Of a stretch of DNA of 64,000 bases, positions 18,395 to 28,355 are shown one piece after another. The stretch spans positions 477,933 to 541,932 of the forward strand of contig JAIEMW010000004.1 in assembly GCA_019751815.1 (NCBI GenBank), written 5' to 3'. The position numbers were made by a program, and so were the translations under genes. Below the pieces are notes generated by a model. The model worked only from the letters and a program-made list of their open reading frames with translations, had not been told where the DNA came from and did not search any database. Positions within the stretch are counted from its first letter, which is position 1; every line of letters starts with the position of its first letter. The stretch is from Cyanobacteriota bacterium (lineage in GTDB: Bacteria; Cyanobacteriota; Vampirovibrionia; Vampirovibrionales; Vampirovibrionaceae).

Positions 18395-18751
18395 TTACTC
18401 GTAGTACACAGCGCACTGCGTGGGGGTTTCAAACACGCAGATCTTAAAAACGCCAGGGACTGAGCTTTTTAAGCGGTGATAGGCGTAACGGGCAATGTAT
18501 TCAGCGCTGGGGCTTTCCCCTTTAAAATCGGCGAATTCGTTTAAATCAATGTGGTCTAGGTCGTCCACAACGGCGTTGAGAGCTTCTTTGAGGAAGGTGA
18601 AGTCGACGGCAATATTGGCCTTATCGAGGGTTTCGCTTTTGGCCCAGGCTTGTACCACGTAGTTGTGCCCGTGTGGGTTTTCGCACTTGCCTCGGTAGTT
18701 GAGCAAGTGGTGGGCTGCGGCAAAGTGTTTTTCGACCATGACTTCAAACAT
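18395..18751 (-). CDS. queD: 6-carboxy-tetrahydropterin synthase QueD
   Basis: This is a 118-residue PTPS-family enzyme making 6-carboxy-5,6,7,8-tetrahydropterin in queuosine/7-deazaguanine synthesis. Zinc-binding histidines are visible in FAAAHHLLNYRGKCENPHGHNY. The catalytic Cys lies in RGKCENPHG, and a C-terminal ETPTQCAVYYE strand is conserved. The start at ATG 18751 gives the expected N terminus MFEVMVEKHF; the frame is open farther upstream but would run into the tRNA promoter. It is divergent from tRNA-Pro. No other queuosine genes are adjacent. Confidence 0.93.
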   Translation of the reverse strand: MFEVMVEKHFAAAHHLLNYRGKCENPHGHNYVVQAWAKSETLDKANIAVDFTFLKEALNAVVDDLDHIDLNEFADFKGESPSAEYIARYAYHRLKSSVPGVFKICVFETPTQCAVYYE

Positions 18752-18819
18752 AGCCCTAGTTTTACCACAAAAAAGGGTTGTTTCCCTGGTTGTGCTAAAA
18801 TCATCTGGTTTTAGTGAAT

Positions 18820-18877
<58 letters not shown>

Positions 18878-18893
<16 letters not shown>

Positions 18894-19100
18894 TATTTTT
18901 TAGAAACACCTCTAAGTGGACATAGACAGGGTTTGAACCTGTAGAAAGCTATAAAGATTAAATCCTGTCATCCTGATATTTTTTAGAAACACCTCTAAGT
19001 GGACATAGACAGGGTTTGAACCTGTAGAAAGCTATAAAGTTAAAATCCAGTCATCCCGATATTTTTTAGAAACACTTCTCAGTAATCATAGTCAGGGTTT
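18878..19100 (+). repeat. 83-bp tandem repeats carrying the tRNA-Pro 3' end
   Basis: Units start at 18878, 18961 and 19044, an exact 83-bp period. The first begins inside the tRNA T loop, so each unit opens with a copy of the tRNA tail (AATCCTGTCATCCCGA, with 1-base changes in units 2 and 3). Units 1 and 2 are nearly identical. Unit 3 diverges after about 35 bases and fades by about 19100. Units 1 and 2 also contain GACAGGGTTTGAACCTG, the reverse complement of the tRNA T arm with one mismatch, so each could fold back on the tRNA end. The layout recalls the repeats behind E. coli tyrT. Confidence 0.9.
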
Positions 19101-19115
19101 GTCAGGACAGTGTAT

Positions 19116-20201
19116 GTGAAACAGCAGAAACCCTTGGGGGGGTATTTTGAAACCGAAGAGACAGCGCTCCTGCCGCCGACACAGAGTCCCAACCCGTTAA
19201 TTTTTCAAAATGCAGTCACTTTCACCAGTGGCAGGGCTGCTCTCTTGGCCATTTTAGAGAACCTGCCTCCGTGTCAGCTGTATATGCCCCTGTATTGCTG
19301 TGGCGTGCTGCAAGAGGCCCTTGCTCCCAGCCCTCATATTCAACCGTGCTATTACCGGTTGAAGGCAAAACCGGGATCGTTCTTGTTAGAGCCCGAGTTG
19401 CCGCCAGATTTGCCGTCTGATGTCCGGGTTTTGTATGTGAATTATGCGGGCTTACAAGGGACAGTGGTCTCAACATTACTTGAGCAATTTGGGACCAGGC
19501 TGATTCTAGATAACACCCATGCGTTTTTTGAGACCCCTCCGACGGGGTGTTTTGGGTTTAATTCCGCGCGTAAGTTTTTTGGGGTGCCGGACGGGGCCCT
19601 GGCCTACGGGCTAAATTCAAGTCAGTACAGTGCTTTTAGACCTAACAATAGCCTGGTGACAGATGAACATTTAACCCTAAAAGCCATGGGGGATGATCAG
19701 GCGGGGTATGAGATTTATGCCCGTCATGAACAACAAATGAGCCAGTCTTGCCGAACGGATTGGGCGATGTCGGTTTATACACTGAAGATTCTTGAAAGAA
19801 TCAACACGGATTGGGTTAAAGCCAGGCGGCGAGAAAATTATCAGTATTTAAGAACGGCCATTGCCTCATTGAAAGACACACAACCGGGTTTAGATAACGA
19901 GTGGCATTTGCCCGTCGTTTTGCCGATAGACACTATCCCGTTTGCTTATCCCTTCTATCCAAAGCAGGCTGTAGAAAATCCGTTATTTTCATCGCAACTG
20001 AGACAATACTTGCGAGATCAGCAAATCTACACCCCCACATTATGGCCAGAAGTCTTGGATACATCAGGCGAAGAACTGGAAGCCCAGAGTGTGGAAGCAA
20101 AACTAAGTCGTGACACCCTTTGGTTGCCACTCGATCACCGTTACACGCCTGAGGATTTGACTCGATTGATCGCTGTATTAGAGACTTCTGGGGCCAAATA
20201 G
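19116..20201 (+). CDS. PLP-dependent aminotransferase-fold protein of unknown substrate
   Basis: The roughly 361-residue protein looks like a fold-type I PLP enzyme. It has FTSGRAALLAIL (cofactor phosphate loop), ILDNTHAFF (Asp contacting the pyridine nitrogen), and a candidate Schiff-base lysine in NSARKFFGVPDGA. It resembles the DegT/DnrJ-like sugar aminotransferase group but is diverged. GTG 19116 is preferred (AGGA eight bases upstream); GTG 19110 is too close to it. The ribosome binding site lies just past the degenerate end of the tRNA-derived repeat. Its 3' end overlaps yggS on the opposite strand by 24 bp. Confidence 0.7.
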   Translation: MKQQKPLGGYFETEETALLPPTQSPNPLIFQNAVTFTSGRAALLAILENLPPCQLYMPLYCCGVLQEALAPSPHIQPCYYRLKAKPGSFLLEPELPPDLPSDVRVLYVNYAGLQGTVVSTLLEQFGTRLILDNTHAFFETPPTGCFGFNSARKFFGVPDGALAYGLNSSQYSAFRPNNSLVTDEHLTLKAMGDDQAGYEIYARHEQQMSQSCRTDWAMSVYTLKILERINTDWVKARRRENYQYLRTAIASLKDTQPGLDNEWHLPVVLPIDTIPFAYPFYPKQAVENPLFSSQLRQYLRDQQIYTPTLWPEVLDTSGEELEAQSVEAKLSRDTLWLPLDHRYTPEDLTRLIAVLETSGAK

Positions 20202-20939
20202 CTGAGTGCCGAGTCGGATGATCGTGGCCCCTTCTGCAATGGCCCATGGATAGTCTCCAGACATGCCCATAGACAGCTCTGTTACGGGTGCGGATTCTAT
20301 GTGTTGAGACTGAATCCTCTCCTGAAGATACCGAAGTTGTGAAAAACAAGTCCTGACCGCTTTCTCATCGGCGCTATTGAGCCCGAGAGTCATCAGTCCG
20401 TTGACACGAAGTTGAGGCAGTGCCGCTACAGATGTGATGAGATCCTCTGCCTCTTTGAGGCTGGTGCCAAATTTACTGGCTTCTTCTGAGGTGTTGACCT
20501 GAATAAAAACCGGTAGAATGCGACGGGGAAACTCAGTTTCCAACTGCTGCTGGAGCTTTTCGGCCAGAGGGAAGCGGTCAACAGATTGAACACAATCGGC
20601 AAATTTGAGGACACTGGCCACTTTGTTGCGCTGGCAATGGCCAATAAAGTGCCAAGAGAGTGGGGTTAACGGGGCTTGTACTTCTCTTAGTTTCAGGGTT
20701 TTTTCCGTTGCTTCTTGGGCCTTATTTTCGCCCAGCAGAATAGGGAGTGTCGCTCTAAACTGTTTCGCCTCCAGCTCGGCACAGGCCAGTATACGCTCTA
20801 AAGAAACGGTTTTGGTCACTAACATCAGCCGAACTGATGCGGGATGGCGACCCACCTTGTTGCAGGCGGTATCAATCTGCTCGTGAATGCGCGAGAGATT
20901 TTCGAGTAACTCTGGCTGTGTATCTGGCATAGACGGCAT
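20178..20939 (-). CDS. yggS: YggS/PLPBP family pyridoxal-phosphate homeostasis protein
   Basis: This alanine-racemase-like TIM barrel lacks known catalytic activity; family members buffer PLP and affect amino-acid and vitamin B6 balance. Conserved blocks are VRLMLVTKTVS (the PLP lysine, here Thr-Lys-Thr), LLGENKAQEA, WHFIGHCQRNK (usually GxLQxNK), VQVNTSEEASKFG-like and ELSMGMSGDYPWAIAEGATIIRLGTQLFG. The length of 253 residues is a little longer than usual because of insertions. It ends within the 3' end of the convergent PLP enzyme gene. Confidence 0.93.
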   Translation of the reverse strand: MPSMPDTQPELLENLSRIHEQIDTACNKVGRHPASVRLMLVTKTVSLERILACAELEAKQFRATLPILLGENKAQEATEKTLKLREVQAPLTPLSWHFIGHCQRNKVASVLKFADCVQSVDRFPLAEKLQQQLETEFPRRILPVFIQVNTSEEASKFGTSLKEAEDLITSVAALPQLRVNGLMTLGLNSADEKAVRTCFSQLRYLQERIQSQHIESAPVTELSMGMSGDYPWAIAEGATIIRLGTQLFGPRSL

Positions 20940-20968
20940 TGTCTCATGATGCCTGGGGGGGAATCTAT

Positions 20969-23900
20969 TTACGCAGTTTTTGGTGTCTTATGGATAAACC
21001 GTCGCCACTTTTGTTCCAGTGTCTTAATGAGTACGTATTGAACGGGAACAACAAAGAGACTCAGTTGGGTTGATAGAATCATGCCACCAAAAACCGTTGT
21101 GCCAATCACTTGTCGAGAAGCAGCGCCTGCCCCGGTGGCAAAGACCAGAGGGACTACCCCAATGATAAAGGCAAAGGACGTCATGACAATGGGTCGAAAC
21201 CGAAGTTTGCTGGCTTTAATAGCCGCATCCATAATCGAGAGTCCCTCGGTGATTTGCAATTGATTGGCAAATTCTACAATCAGAATCGCATTTTTACTGG
21301 CCAGCCCGGTGAGCAGAATCATTCCGATTTGCGTAAAGACGTTATTATCAAAGCCGCGGATAAATGTGGCGGCCAGTGCGCCTAACATGGCGAGGGGGAC
21401 AGATAAGACGATAATAAAAGGATCCACAAAACTTTCATATTGTGCGGCCAGTACAAGATAGACAAAAACAATGCCGAGCATTAAAAAGAGCACGGTTTGA
21501 CCACCAGACTCCAACTGTTCCAAATACAGCCCAGCCCACTCGTAACCAAATTGTTTGGGCAGGTGAGTGGCAAGATCTTGCATCGCATCAATGGCTTGCC
21601 CGGAGCTAATCCCTTTGCTGGGAGAGCCATTAATTTCGGTGGCACGGAATAAATTAAAGTGAGAAATAATTTGGGCCCCCGTGGTTTCTTCGACCGAAAT
21701 CAAACTGCTCAGAGGCACCATCTGTCCGTTCATACCCCGGACGTAGAGACTGTTAAAAATTTGCGGGGAATCACGGAAATTATGATCGGCTTGTGCGTAA
21801 ACCCGGTAAGAACGGTTCTCAAAGGTGAAGTCATTCACATAGGCAGACCCGAGTAAAATCTGCATTGTGCGTAAGACTTCCCCCACCGGGACACCGATAG
21901 AAACCGCCAAATCGCGTTTCACGTTCACTTTCAGCAAGGGGCTGTCTGTGGTGAAGGTGGCAAACACCCCGGTGAGTGAAGGTGTTTTTTGACTTTCTCC
22001 CATCAACTGAAACTGTGCCTTGGCCAGATCAGACAAGGGGTTGCTTCCAGAACGGTCTTGCAGATAAAACTGAAATCCACCCATATTACCAATCCCCCGA
22101 ATAGCAGGCGGTTCAAATGGGATGACAATGGCGTCAGGAATTGAAATAAGGGGGCCACGGATTTTTTCAATCAAGGCACTGGCTGTTTGCCCAGGGCCTT
22201 TCCGTTCATCTGAGGGACGCAAGGGAACAAACATCAGCGCCCGGTTTGGGGCATTGCCGCCAAAGCCAAAACCATTGATCGCGAAAACCCCGTTTACCTC
22301 CTTTTTGTAAGGCATAATAATATTTTCGATTTTGCTGATAACACGAGTCATGTAGTCGTAAGAGGTGCCTTCTGGGGCTTGTGCCGCCACAATAAAGTAG
22401 CCCTGATCTTCTGTGGGTACAAAGCCTTTGGGAAGGACTTGGAAAAGCACCAAAGTGGCCATTAACATCAGCGCGAACACGCCCATGACAAGGCCCTGAT
22501 GGTGAATGACTGCATCGAGCGCGCGGTTATAGATACGGGTCATCCCGTTAATACCTAAATTAACCACCTGAAAGAAACGGTTGTTGTTCACCGTTTCTTC
22601 GTTTTTCAGAAAGAGTGCGGTTAATGCAGGGGTGAGGGTGATCGCGTTAAAGGCAGAAATCGTGACAGAAAAGGCAATCGTCAGCGCAAATTGTTGATAC
22701 AGCAAACCAGTGGTTCCGGGGAAAAACCCAACAGGAACAAATACCGCGATGAGGACCAGTGCTGTGGCCACCACCGCGCCGAATACTTCAGTCATCCCCT
22801 TTTTTGCGGCCTCAAGGGGGGAAATCGATCGATCTTCTTCCATTTGTCGGGAAATATTTTCGATTACGACGATCGCATCATCCACGACAATCCCGGTAGC
22901 CAGAATTAAACCGAACATGGTGAGAAGGTTAATACTAAAACCAAATAGTTTCATCACGAAGAATGTACCGACCAATGAGACCGGAATCGTTAAGGTGGGA
23001 ATAATCGTGGTGCGCCAATTTTGCAAGAAAAGAAAAATCACCAACACGACAAAAATAATGGCCTCAATCAGTGTTTTATAAACTTCATGAATGGATTCAT
23101 CGATAAAGGTGGTTGGGTCAAAACCCACTTCATAGGTCATGCCTGGCGGAAATTCTTTCTTCATGGACTGTAATTCTTTTTGGATTTGTTGGGCCAGTTG
23201 CAAGGCATTGGTGCCGGGTAATTGTGTCAGACCAAAGCCAACACAATTATGTCTGAGCCAACGAACCGATTTTGTGTAATCTTCTGCACCAAGTTCCACA
23301 CGTCCAATGTCGCGTACTCGTAGCACCCCGTTATAACGATCTTGCCGCAAGACCAAATCGCCAAATTCTTGTTCATCTCTTAGGCGGCCTTGCACCAAAA
23401 TAGGCAGTTGATACCATTGGGAATGATTGACTGGTTGTTGTCCTATTTGCCCTGCGGGCACTTCCACATTCTGTTCTTGCAGCGCGTTGGTTACATCAGT
23501 GACGCTCAATCCGCGCGCATTCAGTTTCATTGGATCGAGCCAAAGGCGCATGGCGTATTTCCGCTCTCCAAACATATTAATACGGCCTAGGCCTTTAATC
23601 CGTTTGAGCTTTTCAACCACATACCGATCCACATAATTGGAGACAAAACGTTGATCGTAGCGGTCATCCGGGCTGAAAAAAGCAAGACCCATAATAAAGG
23701 CGTCACTGACTTTTTGAACGGATATCCCAGTCACTTTCACTTCTTGCGGGAGTCTTCCTGTGGCAATATCCACCCGGTTTTTAACATCAACTACCGCTTT
23801 GTCCACATCACGGTCTTGGGCAAAGGTCACTGTAATCGAACTCAGCCCATCATTGGTGCTGTGAGATTCTACATAACGCATGCCTTCCACCCCATTGATC

Positions 23901-24106
23901 TCTTGCTCAAGGGGGATGGTGACAGCGGCTTCTACGGTTTCTGCGTTGGCGCCGTTATAAATCGCAGTCACCAAAACTTTGGGGGGGGCAATATCGGGGT
24001 ACTGCTGAACAGGTAGCGATGATGCGGCAATCACACCCATAATCACGATGACGACAGCAATAACGGTGGCAAAAATCGGTCGTTCAATAAAATAATTAGA
24101 GATCAT
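20969..24106 (-). CDS. RND multidrug efflux transporter, inner-membrane pump (AcrB/MexB type)
   Basis: At 1045 residues this is a full-length HAE1-type RND pump. It begins MISNYFIERPIFATVIAVVI, has the paired aspartates of the proton relay in GIVVDDAIVVIEN, and shows the GFVPTEDQGYF and MILLTGLASKNAILIVEFAN family motifs. It works as a trimer powered by proton flow and exports hydrophobic compounds. It is the last gene of an operon ordered outer-membrane factor, fusion protein, pump; its ATG overlaps the fusion-protein stop by 4 bp. No TetR-type or other regulator is adjacent. Confidence 0.96.
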   Translation of the reverse strand: MISNYFIERPIFATVIAVVIVIMGVIAASSLPVQQYPDIAPPKVLVTAIYNGANAETVEAAVTIPLEQEINGVEGMRYVESHSTNDGLSSITVTFAQDRDVDKAVVDVKNRVDIATGRLPQEVKVTGISVQKVSDAFIMGLAFFSPDDRYDQRFVSNYVDRYVVEKLKRIKGLGRINMFGERKYAMRLWLDPMKLNARGLSVTDVTNALQEQNVEVPAGQIGQQPVNHSQWYQLPILVQGRLRDEQEFGDLVLRQDRYNGVLRVRDIGRVELGAEDYTKSVRWLRHNCVGFGLTQLPGTNALQLAQQIQKELQSMKKEFPPGMTYEVGFDPTTFIDESIHEVYKTLIEAIIFVVLVIFLFLQNWRTTIIPTLTIPVSLVGTFFVMKLFGFSINLLTMFGLILATGIVVDDAIVVIENISRQMEEDRSISPLEAAKKGMTEVFGAVVATALVLIAVFVPVGFFPGTTGLLYQQFALTIAFSVTISAFNAITLTPALTALFLKNEETVNNNRFFQVVNLGINGMTRIYNRALDAVIHHQGLVMGVFALMLMATLVLFQVLPKGFVPTEDQGYFIVAAQAPEGTSYDYMTRVISKIENIIMPYKKEVNGVFAINGFGFGGNAPNRALMFVPLRPSDERKGPGQTASALIEKIRGPLISIPDAIVIPFEPPAIRGIGNMGGFQFYLQDRSGSNPLSDLAKAQFQLMGESQKTPSLTGVFATFTTDSPLLKVNVKRDLAVSIGVPVGEVLRTMQILLGSAYVNDFTFENRSYRVYAQADHNFRDSPQIFNSLYVRGMNGQMVPLSSLISVEETTGAQIISHFNLFRATEINGSPSKGISSGQAIDAMQDLATHLPKQFGYEWAGLYLEQLESGGQTVLFLMLGIVFVYLVLAAQYESFVDPFIIVLSVPLAMLGALAATFIRGFDNNVFTQIGMILLTGLASKNAILIVEFANQLQITEGLSIMDAAIKASKLRFRPIVMTSFAFIIGVVPLVFATGAGAASRQVIGTTVFGGMILSTQLSLFVVPVQYVLIKTLEQKWRRFIHKTPKTA

Positions 24107-25383
24107 TTGTTGGCCGCTTCTTCCTTGATCCCAGAGACTGGCACGCCGTCTTGGAGTTTTTGAATCCCTCCGGTGATAATTTGAATTTCTTTTTGAATCC
24201 CGCTGGTGATCGGATATTTCCCATTGGCAATTGGCCCGAGTGTGACAGGAAGCAATTTAGCAGTATACCCAGCTCCCTTTTGAACAGCTTGGTATATAAA
24301 CGGCTGACCGGCCACTCGGTTGATGGCCGAAGCAGGTACCACAAATTGGGTTTGCTCACCCAAAATCATCCGTGCGCGCAACACCTCATCTGTGGTAAAC
24401 AGGGGTGCTTTTTGTGTGTTGCTTATGCGGACCTTGGTGGTGAGTGTCTGTGTCATTTTATCCAGTGTGGGGGCAATATAATCCACTTTGGCCTCAGACA
24501 AAAACGTTCCATTGGTGCTGTAAAGAGCCAGTCGTGTCCCTAGTTTGACTTTATTTTTTAAGGCTATCGGTATGGGGATCGTGATTTCCATCTCCCGGTC
24601 ATTGTTGACCCTTGTCAGAGCTGTGCTGTAGTCAATTTGATCCCCAACGGTCACCAAAATATCTCCCACGGTACCAGTGAAGGGGGCTTTTACGGTATAA
24701 AAATCGAGCGTTGCCCGGGCACTATTGCTGGCCGCAATGTCTCGTTGGATTTGCGCTTCCAATTGCTGCACATGTCGTTGTTCTGCCTGGATATCATGAT
24801 TCAGCCCGTCCACTTTGTTCTGAAGCTGAGTGACCGTACTTTGGTATTGCTCCCAGTCTTTTTGGCTGACAGTCTGTGTGGCCCGTAATTTTTCGTAGCG
24901 AGTGAGTTGTGTTTGGTTAAATTGTAAATCGGCAGTAGCGGCTTTTTGTTGGGCCTGGATAGATTGGACGGTTGATCTGGCCTTTTGAGCTTCTGCTTGT
25001 GATGCTTTTAAAATCGCTTCTAAACTGTGCAAATTTTCGGCTTGCGGACGGCCGTCAATGGCAAATAACGGTTCCCCTTCAACAACTCTAGCGCCGTCTT
25101 GTACAAAGACACGAACAATTTTTCCGGCCACTTGCGAGCGAACCGTGGTGGCATTGTCATTGTGGGTGGTCCCTAAAAATTCCACATTATCGGTCACGGC
25201 TTCTTTTTGGATGGTTTCGATCACCACGGGCACAGCAAAGCCACCCGGAGGTCCATGATTGGTGAAAAACGTTGCAAACACCCAATTACCCAGCGCAAAT
25301 AGCGCCCATAAAATAAGCCCCCACATCACAATACCGGGCGCCATTTTTTTAACCTTCTCAATGTTTGGTGTACGATTGCTCAT
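24103..25383 (-). CDS. RND efflux periplasmic adaptor (membrane fusion protein)
   Basis: The 426-residue AcrA-like adaptor has an N-terminal membrane anchor (GIVMWGLILWALFALGNWVF) and a split biotinyl-lipoyl domain (TVRSQVAGKIVRVFVQDGARV, VKAPFTGTVGDILVTVGDQI). Between these lies a long alpha-hairpin coiled coil rich in Gln/Ala, and a beta-barrel and membrane-proximal domain follow. It bridges pump and outer-membrane channel. The ATG is 3 bp after the stop of the outer-membrane factor and the stop overlaps the pump start, so the three are translated as a unit. Confidence 0.95.
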   Translation of the reverse strand: MSNRTPNIEKVKKMAPGIVMWGLILWALFALGNWVFATFFTNHGPPGGFAVPVVIETIQKEAVTDNVEFLGTTHNDNATTVRSQVAGKIVRVFVQDGARVVEGEPLFAIDGRPQAENLHSLEAILKASQAEAQKARSTVQSIQAQQKAATADLQFNQTQLTRYEKLRATQTVSQKDWEQYQSTVTQLQNKVDGLNHDIQAEQRHVQQLEAQIQRDIAASNSARATLDFYTVKAPFTGTVGDILVTVGDQIDYSTALTRVNNDREMEITIPIPIALKNKVKLGTRLALYSTNGTFLSEAKVDYIAPTLDKMTQTLTTKVRISNTQKAPLFTTDEVLRARMILGEQTQFVVPASAINRVAGQPFIYQAVQKGAGYTAKLLPVTLGPIANGKYPITSGIQKEIQIITGGIQKLQDGVPVSGIKEEAANK

Positions 25384-25386
25384 TGT

Positions 25387-26889
25387 CTAGAATCCGCCTC
25401 CCACGGCTTTTATCACACTCAGGTGATCAATCAATACTTCTGCTTTTTGCTGTGCTAGAGCTTTTTCAAACTCTAGACGCTGACTTTCTTGAGGCAGCCA
25501 ATCAGGCTCACTGACCAACCCTTCTTCAAAGCGTCTTTTTTGTTGAAGCGCAAGTCGGGTGTTTCCCGCCAGCTGTGTAGTCACAGACTCTAAGATATCT
25601 GTGTTAGCACTGAGAACGGATAAGGCATTTTCCGTTTCTTCCAGAGCGCTGAGAAGGCGTTCCCGGTATTGATGAAACAAACTTTCGTATTCTGCTTTGC
25701 GGTAGCGGATCCCGGCAGAAATGGCGCCCCCTTCATAAATGGGTTGGCTAAAGGTGGGCATTAAATAACTGGAGATGCTGCGAGAGCTAAACACGTTGGT
25801 AATACCCAAGGCACTTAAGCCAGTTTGCGCATCGAGTTTAAAAGACGGTAACATTTCTCTTCGGGCCACTTGGATATTGATAAACGCAGCCTGCATTTGC
25901 GCTTCTATTTGTTGAATGTCTGGCCGGTGCACAATGATTTCTGAGGGGACCCCAGCATTGAGGGTTGAAGGGATCTTTAAATCGCTTAAACGCTTATTGA
26001 GCAGTTCTGTATCGAGCGGATGTGCTTGTGAGGCCGATTCTCCCAGAAGACTGTGAAGATGGTTGAGTGCTTGCTCTTGATTGCTCAGGAAATTCTCGTA
26101 GCGAATCCGACTGGCCTCATATTCTTGAGTGGCCTTATCCAACACATCAGTACTGGTCAGCCCTTCGGCAAATAATGCTTTTTGATGCCGCTGGTTTTTC
26201 TCGTTTAAGGACAGCAGTGTTTTTTCGCTCTCCACCATCATGTTGAATTTCAGTAAATTGATATATTGACTCACCACACTGGTGGTTAATTGAATGATGA
26301 CGTTATGGTAAGCGGCTTGCTCTGCACGCGCTTGAAGTTTTGTTACCTGATATTTTTTTAGGTTTTTACCCCAAATATCCGCTTCATAGGTCATGGAAAG
26401 AGGAAAGGCAAAGGAATGAAACGTGCGTGATCTCAAGGGGAATAGAAATTGCCGTTGGCTGTATTTTTGCCATAAATACTGCCCGCCAAAGGAAATCTTT
26501 GGAAACAAAGGAGCACGACTCAAAAGGGCGTTGGCTTTGGCAACTTCAACCCGTTGAGAGGCGATTTCTAAGGTGGGATTTTGAAGAATGGCCGTTTGAA
26601 TGAGTTGGTTTAAAGTGGTATCTCCAAACTGTGCCCACCACTCGCTTTCTGGAAATGTTTGAACGTATTGCGACAGAGAGATTCCTGATCGCCAGGTCTG
26701 AGATTCTTTGCTGAGAGAGTCATTGAGGGTGTCTCTGCGAACGGTAGGCGCGGGCTCTTTTTTGGGCAGCAGGCTAAACGCAGATATGGACTGAAGAGCA
26801 GTTACAGGTTGAAGAATAGTAAAGATACACAAAGTGAACACAAAACGGGTAAGGTGAAATTTACCTGGCAATCGAGACAAGATACTCAT
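25387..26889 (-). CDS. RND efflux outer-membrane factor (TolC/NodT family)
   Basis: The two OEP repeats are recognisable, with motifs such as NPTLEIASQRVEVAKANAL, PLSMTYEADIWGKNLKKYQ, SEIIVHRPDIQQIEAQMQAA and SQPIYEGGAISAGIRYRKAEYE. The N terminus looks like a signal peptide with no clear lipobox cysteine. ATG 26889 is proposed; a TTG at 26907 is also possible and neither has a good ribosome binding site. It is the promoter-proximal gene of the efflux operon and provides the outer-membrane exit, implying a diderm envelope. Confidence 0.93.
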   Translation of the reverse strand: MSILSRLPGKFHLTRFVFTLCIFTILQPVTALQSISAFSLLPKKEPAPTVRRDTLNDSLSKESQTWRSGISLSQYVQTFPESEWWAQFGDTTLNQLIQTAILQNPTLEIASQRVEVAKANALLSRAPLFPKISFGGQYLWQKYSQRQFLFPLRSRTFHSFAFPLSMTYEADIWGKNLKKYQVTKLQARAEQAAYHNVIIQLTTSVVSQYINLLKFNMMVESEKTLLSLNEKNQRHQKALFAEGLTSTDVLDKATQEYEASRIRYENFLSNQEQALNHLHSLLGESASQAHPLDTELLNKRLSDLKIPSTLNAGVPSEIIVHRPDIQQIEAQMQAAFINIQVARREMLPSFKLDAQTGLSALGITNVFSSRSISSYLMPTFSQPIYEGGAISAGIRYRKAEYESLFHQYRERLLSALEETENALSVLSANTDILESVTTQLAGNTRLALQQKRRFEEGLVSEPDWLPQESQRLEFEKALAQQKAEVLIDHLSVIKAVGGGF

Positions 26890-26994
26890 GGTGATGGGGA
26901 AGTCCAACTTTTAGTCATAAAATATAGGTTTCAGTATGTAACTACTAGGCACAGTAAGGGATAACCGTTGGTGAAGTCAATCAAAAGATCCGTC

Positions 26995-28254
26995 TTAAAA
27001 AATCCGGATGAGTGGGGTTCTCATCACGCTGGAAAGCGTTGAAGCAGAACGGTGGTAAGCTTCTAATAAGACCGTGTGTGAGACTAAAATCCCCAAGTAA
27101 TCTTGATCTCGGGCAAGTTCTAGCAAAGGGATGTTGGCCTCTCCCTCTGGGTTTTCTTGAAACGGGTCGTACGTGGTGACGTGATAACCTTTGGCTTTAA
27201 GAATGTCGACGATTCGAAGCGCGGGACTTTCCCGAAAATCTGCAATATTGGGCTTGTAGGCTAGTCCCAATAAGCAAATCCTGGGAGACTCAATGTTTGA
27301 AACGGCATCAATAATACGTTGAGCACAATAATCGGGCATTCTGTCATTGACTTCGCGGGAAGTGCGAATTAAACGGGTATTTATTGGGGACGCTTCCACA
27401 AAAAACCAAGGGTCAACGGCAATACAATGTCCACCTACGCCAATACCCGGTTGTAACAAGTTAACCCGGGGGTGATGATTAATGATGCTTCGGGCTGATG
27501 TGATCTCCACCCCGTATTCATCCGCCAAAACAGAGAGTTCGTTGGCCAGGGCAATATTGACATCACGGTAAGTATTTTCAGCCAACTTGCAGAACTCTGC
27601 AGTGACAGCATCCGTGAGCAATAATTGACCCTGAATCACCCCTTGCATGAGGGTTTTTGCTTTTACAGTACACTGCGGCGTCACACCGCCAATAATACGG
27701 TCATTTTCGACCAGCTCACGGGTTGTGTTTCCGGGTAAAACCCGCTCTGGAGAAAAGCATAAATGCAGAGATTCCCCAATAGATAGACCGGTAGCGGATT
27801 CTATTAAGGGTTTAATTATTTCGGTGGTTGTTTTAGGAGGCACTGTGGACTCTAAAATCACACAGTCTTCCGATTTTAAGACGGGCAAAATCGATTTTGT
27901 CGCTGCAAGCACTGCGCGTAAATCGCACTGTTTTGTCTGTGAATCAATGGGGGTCGGTACCGCAATAATAAAAACATCCGCTGCTTCTGGTTGGACGGCT
28001 GCACGCAGAGGCTGATTATGGTTTAAGAGTTCCTGCTCCCAATCCGCAAGTTCAGGGTAGACTGCGGCAATTCGACGCTGATTGACTGCATCAACCAGGG
28101 TTGGATTAATATCCACCCCAAGTACCGGGTGTCCTCCTCGGGCGTATAATAGGGCAGTGGGCATCCCCACATAGCCAAGCCCGACCACACAAACAGATAA
28201 TAATCCTGTTTTGGCGGGATTTAGGTTTTCTGGTGAGGAGGGCAGAACGGTCAT
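26995..28254 (-). CDS. wecC: Nucleotide-sugar dehydrogenase, UDP-N-acetylmannosamine dehydrogenase (WecC) type
   Basis: The Rossmann motif is GLGYVGMPTALLYARGGHPVLGVDIN. The catalytic-cysteine block PGIGVGGHCIAVDPWF distinguishes WecC-type dehydrogenases (UDP-ManNAc to UDP-ManNAcA) from UDP-glucose dehydrogenase, which has [10 protein letters not shown]. The length of 419 residues is normal. WecB, the epimerase that usually accompanies it, is not in the window. Related enzymes acting on UDP-GlcNAc (WbpA/WbpO type) cannot be excluded. It stands alone on the minus strand, divergent from nhaA. Confidence 0.85.
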   Translation of the reverse strand: MTVLPSSPENLNPAKTGLLSVCVVGLGYVGMPTALLYARGGHPVLGVDINPTLVDAVNQRRIAAVYPELADWEQELLNHNQPLRAAVQPEAADVFIIAVPTPIDSQTKQCDLRAVLAATKSILPVLKSEDCVILESTVPPKTTTEIIKPLIESATGLSIGESLHLCFSPERVLPGNTTRELVENDRIIGGVTPQCTVKAKTLMQGVIQGQLLLTDAVTAEFCKLAENTYRDVNIALANELSVLADEYGVEITSARSIINHHPRVNLLQPGIGVGGHCIAVDPWFFVEASPINTRLIRTSREVNDRMPDYCAQRIIDAVSNIESPRICLLGLAYKPNIADFRESPALRIVDILKAKGYHVTTYDPFQENPEGEANIPLLELARDQDYLGILVSHTVLLEAYHRSASTLSSVMRTPLIRIF

Positions 28255-28355
28255 GACAATCCGGATACCAACCAGTAATAGGCTAAAAATAAAACACCCT
28301 TACCTTAATCAAAATAGTGTTGAGTAACAAGATTAACAATAGAAACAGCGTTTTT

